DNA from: Akebia trifoliata
Lineage: Eukaryota; Streptophyta; Magnoliopsida; Ranunculales; Lardizabalaceae
DNA: 64,000 nucleotides
NCBI GenBank assembly: GCA_017979445.1
Contig: JADQWC010000708.1
Coordinates: 1 to 64,000 of the forward strand
Reading direction: 5' to 3'
The position numbers were made by a program, and so were the translations under genes. The notes below the pieces were generated by a model, which was not told the origin of the DNA, did not search any database, and saw only the letters and a list, made by a program, of their open reading frames with translations. Below, piece by piece: positions 57,375 through 64,000 of the stretch (position 1 is its first letter; each line of letters starts with the position of its first letter).

Positions 57375-58962
57375 CTAAGACACACACCAACATTTCATTT
57401 AAATCAACATGTAAGGGAAAAGGTTATTTGGAGCAACATTTGCACTCCTCACTATGGGGACCGGGTGTTAACGAACCCAAGATCTCGGTTATGGATCCTT
57501 TTTTATAGGAACTAATCAGAATTGGGTCTCTTTGAATCAAACCGATTGAGAATCAAAACGGAGAGAAACCAAAAATCGAAACTTTTTAAGGAGAAATTGT
57601 TTTACATTTACAATTCAGATTCCATTTATTTGAGAATTGAAATTGATGCCTATCTCACGTGTGAAAAATTGATGAAGGGTGCACTAATCTTGACGAGAAC
57701 TATACATGCAGGTGTTAGTTAAATCATACTTTTGCATCCACAAGACAATCCAATGGTTTAGACCTCATGATGATCGTTTCAAGATTAAATTTGGAATTCG
57801 GTCTTACGTGCAGCATAACTTCAAGCAGGCACAATAATGTAGTTCGGATTCGAACTATTATTTGACAAGATTCAGTTCGGTTGATCGAAATAATTAAGTT
57901 TGTGAAAATTTGAGGATAAAACAAATGATGTTTGGGTCACTACTAGAAAAAATGGGTAAATTTGACACCAAGAGCCATCAGATTTAACTCTTTTTTCATA
58001 TAATGTTGTGCTATCCTGGGAGAGTTGCGTAGCTACTCTACTTCCCACCAATGATCATGAAGATGAGTAATTTCTTGCCATTGGATTTTGGACCTTATAC
58101 TTAAATTAAAAGTAGAGAAAATGATTAAAATCGAGCATGAAAAATTGAAAAATTTTCAAAACAATGCACTATTCGAAGTAATCCGAAAACCATAAATTAC
58201 TGTTTTAGGAAATAAGTCTTTTTAACAAAACGTTAAAAAAAATTAACTGTACTTTCAACAAAAAAAATTTCAAAAATAACCTTTTCTCTTTCTTCTACCC
58301 TTTTACCCTTCATATTTATCAAAACCCAACTATTTTATATACTATTGGGTAATAAAAAGATAATAGAGTATAAATATAATTTGAGCATAAATTAAAAGAG
58401 GCGTAATCAAATAATTTCAATATAAAGATAAAAAAGGAAATGTTGGTTACAAAATTAGTAAACAAAACACTGTTCATTTTATTTCTTACCATTTTGGAAA
58501 AAAAACCTTATTTTCAAAAATGTTAAATTACCATTACCATTTTCGGAATTAATTTGAATAGTGAACCATTTTGAAAAATGTTCAATTTTCGGTGCATGTT
58601 TTGATAAATTAGTCATTATTATCAGTGAAAACTACTTAAAGGACCACAACGGAGGGATTTCTTTATAAATAATCCCTAAGTTTTAGGGCTTCTCTTAATA
58701 GTTTGTTTAGTAAAACTTTTATTTCTAATCAGTCTTTGAACTCCACTCCACACATCTCTCATGATTGAAATATCCCAACTGTCCTAACAATTAGATCTCA
58801 CCATTTTTGTACCCAAAAAATTGGATTTTCAGTATCCCAATCAATTTTCAAAGATTTCTTTATGATGGAGAAGATTTGAGAAGGAAAAAAAAGCCATTTT
58901 CAAGCATTTTAAGAAGATGTATGTAAAATGCTAGGATTTTTTCAAAATTATTGCATCATTTT
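57375..58962. other. Probable PP2-B first-intron or flanking DNA, no gene seen
   Basis: AT-rich with no F-box signature on the minus strand. It contains one CACTA terminus (57938). It is bounded on the right by the 3' LTR of element C. Confidence 0.5.
57938..57955 (+). mobile_element. Single CACTA-type terminal inverted repeat
   Basis: CACTACTAGAAAAAATGG is a classic terminus of plant CACTA (CMC) elements, facing right. The matching TAGTG end was not found in the window, so this is either a truncated end or one whose partner was removed. Confidence 0.55.
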
Positions 58963-59494
58963 TGTAGATGCACGAAATTGCTCTACACTTTCCTTCTCTC
59001 TCAGCTCAGGCGGACCTGCAAATCAGCCCACTCCAACGATCAAGTTAGACAAATCGATCAGTGTAGTTTTTAAGAGAAGAAGAATTCAAACCTCTTTTAC
59101 CCATAGTTTTCTTCCTTATATAGGCATTAAACTTGATCGTTTTCTGTGCCACCCTCTGAGGTGACCTAGGGTAGTTAGCTCACTCCCTGACATGTCAGCT
59201 GCAGGAGTTGTTGCAACTGCCCTATCACTTCTGAGAAAATCAGAGTTGATCTGACATGACGTGGGTTGTCAGGACTGACTGTCTATCATTGGCACATCTG
59301 TCAGAGCTGTCCTACTGACCTATACTATAGTTGCTCGGACCACTTCATCGGCTGATGGCTTAGTTCCGAGCTTCGAATCCGTGCATCAATCGAGGTTAAT
59401 AAATCGAGCAGAAGTCGCGGTTCGTCCGACCTTAAAATCATTAATTCTGGCCCTTATTTGAGCCACGTGTCCGAGCTCAAGAATTTCTCCCACA
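58963..59494 (-). repeat. Element C 3' LTR (532 bp)
   Basis: TGTAGATGCACGAAATTGC... to ...GAATTTCTCCCACA on the plus strand. The right end is followed by ATACCCCCTCTCGA, which reads TCGAGAGGGGGTAT as a polypurine tract on the element strand. A TATATAAGG box is read on the minus strand at about 59115-59125. Ends are inferred from TG...CA and the tract, because only one LTR is visible. Confidence 0.75.
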
Positions 59495-60166
59495 ATACCC
59501 CCTCTCGAGGGCTCGGGCAGAATGATCGGGTACTCGAGAATATTAATAAGAAATTAGAAAACTGACACGTGGGTACCTCTCATTGGGTCTCAGCTAAGAT
59601 TAATGATGTCTTTATGGCGAATCGTTACTTAGCCTTTTCACTTTTCGAGGGCGGCGGTCGGTTGGGCTGTTATCGTAGTGTGCGTCCTGTCTGTTGGTTT
59701 AAACGGCGCAATTATTGCACAGAGTACACGTGGCGTTCTGTAGACGGCTTGATTCGTGTGCGAATTTCGAACGGTCATATCGGATCTCCCAGCAATTAAT
59801 GCCTCGTCATTATTGGCTTAAGAGGTCTCAGCCGTTGATTTTAATCGCGTATCTCGAGGCTTCTCAGGCCTATAAGTACCCCATCCATTTCTCATTTTCA
59901 TTTTCACTCTCATTTGCCTTGCCGTTACTCTGCCCTTCTGCCTTCTCGTGCCTTCCTTGCCGTTACTCTGCCCTTCTGCCTTCTCGTGCCTTCCTTGCCT
60001 TTGCCAGCGTCTCCGTTCGTGCCCCTGCTGCGTCTTCTCAGCTCCCTCGCGCCACCAGTCGTTCAATCACCCAAGGCCTTTGGGTTCTCAGGAGGAAAGA
60101 ATAAGGTAACCAAAACAAGGTCTCTCCCTCTCCTCTACCTCTGCCCTCTTCCTTCTCACTCCATTC
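59495..60166 (+). promoter_or_regulatory. Region 5' of the antisense ORF in element C (likely its promoter and leader)
   Basis: TATAAGT at 59871-59877 is followed by a pyrimidine-rich leader. A 38-bp tandem duplication (59919-59956 and 59957-59994, unit containing TTGCCGTTACTCTGCCC) lies in the leader. The ORF start follows at 60167. That the TATA element drives the antisense transcript is inference from spacing. Confidence 0.5.
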
Positions 60167-61973
60167 ATGGCCAGGGGGAAATCTTATTCCCCCGCCTGCC
60201 CTCCCCTTGAGCTAGTTAGGGACACATTTGGTGTCCCTGACAGCGTGGGCATGTCCTATGTGGACGATGCTACACTGCTCAGAGGTAGTACCCCCGGTAC
60301 CACGGTGGTGCACTGGGGGCAACTAAAAGCAGGCCTCAGAGTCCCTCTAAGTAGGTTGACTCGGGAGGTCCTAAATTTTTATAGGAGGGCTCTTGGCCAA
60401 ATGAGCGGAAATTTCTTCCAACTCATCAGTGCCTTTGAGCACATGAACAGTGGTTTGGATGAGGGCCTCCAACTCGGGCTCTGGGACATCAGGGCCCAGT
60501 TTGCATTAAAGAAGTGCCTGAATAGGCCGGGCTTCTTTTATTTGTTGAAGAGGAGAGGGAAGCCGTCCTTAGTCGAGCTGCCGGACTCGGACAAGGAGTG
60601 GTTCTTGTTCCCGATCCAGATGGCCAGGCAATAGGAAAATGCTCCAGGGGACGAGCTTCCCCCTCTCGCCTTCTCATCCTTCAACCCTCAAGGTGAGCTT
60701 TACTAAATGTTCCCGTCTTGCTTCCTGACTTGCTCCTGCCCCTTTTTTTTTTGACTTTCTGATCAATTGGTTGAATGACATTGCAAATCCGAGCAAGGAT
60801 AAGTTCTCGGGGGAGTCGGTGGTGATCGCCCATTTTCTCGCAAACCCCGAACTCTACGACCAAGTAACCGCTCTTCTCCCCCCACCATACGCTGATCCGT
60901 CATGGCGCTCCAATCCAAGCGCCCCCCACCAATCCTCGGCTCAGATTCTGAGGAGGAAATTGTCGAGGCTCCCCCCACCCTTCCTATCGTAGCTACCGGG
61001 GTGGGGTGTGCCGCTCTGGACGAGGAAGAAGAAGAGGAAGACCATCAGCCTTTTCTTAAGAGGTTAAGGAGGGGGCCTCGCTCTCCGGCCCTGATGCTCC
61101 AGCTGCCACCACCTCCAGCACCCGAGGAATCTAACCATCCAGCCGAGCCATCCCAGGCATCCTCGGCTGGATCAGGGCAGAGGGGGAGTCTGCCCCCTCC
61201 CTCTTCATAGGTGGTACAACCCATGATCCGGGGGAGGCCGGTGTCTGATAAGGACTCTGCCTTATCTAACCTGGAAATAGCCCGGGCAATCTTCGATGCG
61301 TCCGCGCTCCCGCGTGACGTCGAGAAGGTTCGCTGAAGTTTTGCAGCTGATTCGGCGAAATTCTCACGCAACGGGTTCCGAGCCTTGGCCATAGTAAGTT
61401 ACTTGTTCTTTTCTTTTAATTTGCTATATCTTTTCCGCTCTTTCATCCTGCTAACGCCGTTTCTTCCTTCCTGATCAGGCTCAACACGCCATGGCCAAGC
61501 TCGTTGAATCTCGCAACGCTTCCGTGGATAACCTTCGGGCCGCGGAAAGTCGTGTTCTTCAGCTTCAGGCTGAAAGGGATGCGGCTGCGGCCAATACCCA
61601 GAAGCTCCAGTCAAGCTTGGACAGCGCACTATCCGAGCTGGAGCAGAATAAAGATAAGCTAGCTCTGGCGGAGGGGAAGATCTCTTCCCTGGAAGAGCTG
61701 GTGAAGGCGAAGGAGGCAGAGCAGGAGAGAGCACTTCAAGATCAGCTCAACTCTCTCCAGGCCCAGCTGGACTCTTCAGAGGAAGCCTGTGAGACAGCTT
61801 ATAATAAGCTAAAGGCGAAGCTACGGAAAGCCGAGGCCGCTGCAAAGAGGCCGGAGGTGATCCCAGAAGCTATACCAACCGCTGCTCCCAAGCCGAGTCT
61901 CAAAGCCCCAGTTGCACCAGTTGACATCCAAGCCCCCGAAGATGCCGTGGTAGCGATTGAAGCGGATGAATAG
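60167..61973 (+). pseudogene. Antisense ORF of element C (gypsy-type aORF, coiled-coil C-terminus)
   Basis: It is opposite to pol. Exon 1 is 60167-60692 (LKAGLRVPLSRLTREVLNFY matches the plant 'putative gypsy type transposon' family, PF04195-like). A GT donor at 60693 follows CAAG. The next exon, about 60765-61393, has acidic and basic stretches (DSEEEIVE, EEEEEED) with a donor GTAAGT at 61394. The acceptor AG at 61477-61478 opens the last exon, 61479-61973, an Ala/Glu/Leu-rich coiled coil ending at TAG. Breaks: TAG at 60632, a frameshift near 60900, TAG at 61208 and TGA at 61334. The acceptor of the first intron is unclear. Function of this family is unknown. Confidence 0.75.
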
Positions 61974-62274
61974 TTTTCCTTTTTCCTTCTTTGTAGCACA
62001 ATTTTGTAACTTCATATGTAATCCCAATGGGAGTATATAAACATATATTTTTTGTGTCAACTCTTGTGCCTTCCGTTTTTTTTTTTTTGCTTTCTCTTTT
62101 CTGCTTTTAAGTTAAGGCATATTGCTTAAAAAACCCTGAAATAATTAACTATACCTAACTCCTTAGGCTCGTCATTTGTTCAAGACAGAGATCTTGTCTT
62201 GATCTTGGCATTTTAGCATGGGCTTGATGCCAGTGAAGAACCGGGACTCTGACTCTGAATCAGACTCCTTAGTA
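61974..62274. other. Spacer between the antisense ORF end and the tandem array
   Basis: T-rich downstream sequence after the stop at 61971-61973, probably containing the antisense transcript's polyadenylation region. No gene is seen. Confidence 0.55.
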
Positions 62275-62289
62275 TGGACCAAGTCTTTA

Positions 62290-62790
62290 GTTTCAAACGA
62301 ATTCCTCAGCTAAGCTCGGCTATTGTTGAGGAATCGAGGCTTTATCCTTAGACCAACTCCTCAGTTGGGCTTGGCTCCTGTCGAGGGGCCAAGGCTTTAA
62401 CTTCGAACCAACTCCTCAGTTGGGCTCGGATCCTATGGAAGGACCGAGGCTTTCCCTTAGTCCAACTCCTCAGCTGGGCTTGGTCCCCGTGGTGGGACCA
62501 AGGCTTTTCCCTTCTGACCAACTCCTCAGTTGGGCTCGGCTCCTATGGAGGGGCCGAGGCTTTCCCTTAGTCCAACTCCTCAGCTAGGCTTGGTCCCCGT
62601 GGTGAGACCAAGATTTTTCCCTTCCGACCAACTCCTCAGTTGGGCTCGGCTCCTATGGAGGGGCCGAGGCTTTCCCTTAGTCCAACTTCTCAGCTGGGCT
62701 TGGTCCCCGTGGTGGGACCAAGGCTTTTCCCTTCCGACCAACTCCTCAGTTGGGCTCGGCTCCTATGGAGGGGCCGAGGCTTTCCCCTAG
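62290..62790. repeat. Tandem array of about 55-bp hairpin units (110-bp higher-order repeat)
   Basis: ACTCCTCAG-type starts recur at about 62355, 62410, 62464, 62520, 62574, 62630, 62684 and 62740, with spacing alternating between 54 and 56. From 62464 two unit types alternate. One has the dyad CTTGGTCCC-CGTGGT-GGGACCAAG, the other CTCGGCTCC-TATGGA-GGGGCCGAG. Units before 62464 are more diverged. Open frames across the array (62530-62843, plus) are by-products. Confidence 0.88.
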
Positions 62791-64000
62791 ATGGCAGGCA
62801 TAGGCGCAAAGATGACTTTATTGATAATATTTCTTTAAATTGAATACATTCCATGGTGATTGAATTACGTCCCCCGCCGATGTCTCCAAGTAGTACACGC
62901 CTGTTTCCCCGACTTTGCGCACAATGTATGGTCCTTCCCAATTGCTACCGAGCTTCCCACTATTGACTTCCTTAGTGTTAGAAAATACCTTTCGTAACAC
63001 CATATCGCCGACTTTGAACTCCCTATGACGTACCTTCCGGTCATAAGACCTCTTCAACACCTGTTGGTATCATGCCAATCTTTCTATGACCCTTTCCCGC
63101 GTCTCATCCAACCAATTCAAATTCCGAGCCACCATTTCATCGTTGAACTCTGTCTCGGCCACTAGCGTCCTCGTTGTAGGAACCTGTATCTCGGTTGGAA
63201 TAACGGCTTCCGTTCCATAGGCTAGTGCGAACGGAGTGAAACCTGTTGCCCTTCTTACCATGGTCCGGTATGCCCATAGGACACTATGTAGCTCGTCTAC
63301 CCATCTTCCCTTGTGCTCCGCCAGCTTCTTCTTCAAGTTCCCGAGGATTGTCTTATTGGATGCCTCAGCTTGGCCATTTCTTTGTGGATATCTTGGTGAT
63401 GACTGCAGCGATTGGATTCCGTATTCCTTGAAGTACGACTGCACGCGATTGCCCTTGAACTGCGTTCTGTTGTCGGAGATCAACGCATAAGGGATCCCAA
63501 AGCGCGTTATGATGTGTTCCCACGTGAATTTGATAACTTCCTCCTCTAGAATCCGTGTCAGGGGAACAGCTTCCACCCATTTAGTAAAATAATCTATAGC
63601 TATTAGGATGAATAGCTTACCCCCCTTTCTCCGAGGTAGAGATCCAACAATGTCCATTTCCCATATCGAGAACGGCCAGGGTGACTTCATAGCGTGGAGT
63701 TCGCTAGCCGGCTGCAAATGCATAGGGGCATGTTTTTGGCATTGATCGCAGGTCCTTACGTACTTCTTACAATCTTCTTGCATCCTTGGCCAGAAGTAGC
63801 CCTGATTGATAACCTTATTGGCGAGCGACCGTCCTCCCGAATGATTACCACAGATTCCCTCGTGGATTTCCGCCATTATGAGCTCGGATTCGTCCTTAGT
63901 AAGGCATTTGAGAAGTGGTCCCCCGAAAAACATCCTATACAGTTCCTCCCCAACGAGAGTATATTTCCTGACCTGCCGAAGTAATTTTCTGGCTTCCCCC
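62791..64000 (-). pseudogene. Element C integrase (pol 3' end), continues past the window edge
   Basis: The frame 63070-64000 is open to the edge. From the edge inward: VRKYTLVGEELYRMFF, the zinc-binding part (EIHEGICGNH, TCDQCQKHA), core D in WEMDIVGSLP, core D in LISDNRTQFKGN (Arg where Gly is usual), and core E in QRNGQAEASNKTIL. The C-terminal part follows (LWAYRTMVRRATGFTPFALA). A TGA near 63068 interrupts it before 62818-63060 (KVGDMVLRKVF, GSNWEGPYIVRKV). No chromodomain follows. It inserts the element cDNA; the stop near the end may still leave a near-full core. Confidence 0.88.

Larger units (their letters stand above)
58963..64000 (-). mobile_element. Element C: Tat/Retand-type Ty3 element, 3' part (runs off the window)
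   Basis: On the minus strand: integrase (to the window edge), 110-bp tandem array, a region carrying an ORF on the opposite strand, polypurine tract, 3' LTR. An antisense ORF between pol and the 3' LTR is a known feature of Tat elements such as Retand and Grande. The 5' part and 5' LTR lie beyond 64000, so completeness and target duplication cannot be judged. Confidence 0.82.

Noticed and set aside
59715..60210. Open frames upstream of the antisense ORF (59715-60104 and 59914-60210)
   Set aside because: They cover the TATA-like element, the 38-bp duplication and the leader; composition is pyrimidine-rich and there is no family match.
62530..62843. Plus-strand open frames of 86 and 67 codons
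   Set aside because: They follow the 110-bp tandem array and repeat with it; no family resemblance.

Overview
This window is plant nuclear DNA, very probably from a eudicot. It is AT-rich and dominated by LTR retrotransposons whose primer sites match plant initiator-Met tRNA (copia elements) or the plant Tat/Ogre type. It also carries small terminal-inverted-repeat elements (MITEs) and one recognisable host gene, a broken F-box/phloem-protein-2 (PP2-B) gene that is an angiosperm family. I cannot name the species. No tRNA, rRNA or organelle gene was seen. Intact coding genes are absent: every long coding region here is a mobile element or a decayed gene.

Layout. 1-2869: AT-rich intergenic DNA with a small tandem duplication, a hairpin MITE and a pair of diverged direct repeats. 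2870-40680: a nest. A decayed LINE-1-like sequence is split by a Ty1/copia element (Copia-1, 3693-39816). Copia-1 is split by a reverse-oriented, internally deleted Ogre-like Ty3 element (A, 9480-39186, target duplication TTGTG). A is split by a longer Ogre-like element of the same family (B, 16322-35730, target duplication GATGC). B in turn carries a solo LTR of the same family (31655-33422, target duplication AGGGT) inside its 34-bp tandem array. All three target duplications can be read directly, so the order of insertion is fixed.

40680-50561: intergenic DNA with a CACTA-like remnant, a complete and apparently young copia element (Copia-2, 42333-48670, two 511-bp LTRs, target duplication AACCC), a hAT-type MITE holding a tRNA-like fragment, and a hairpin MITE.

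50562-57374 (minus strand): the PP2 part of an F-box PP2-B gene in two exons, 57256-57374 and 50562-51043. The intron between them is about 6.2 kb and is filled with at least nine TA-tract-bounded inverted-repeat elements, some built from the same hairpin module. The last exon has a frameshift and no F-box exon is visible, so the gene looks dead or truncated.

57375-64000: a single CACTA terminus, then a Tat/Retand-type Ty3 element (C) on the minus strand that runs off the window. It has its 3' LTR at 58963-59494, a spliced antisense ORF with a coiled coil (60167-61973, plus strand), a 110-bp higher-order tandem array of hairpins, and integrase.

Two themes recur. Both Tat-lineage families carry tandem arrays of short palindromic units in their 3' regions, with paired (compensating) changes in the stems. 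The host intron has been inflated by hairpin MITEs landing in one another's flanking TA tracts.
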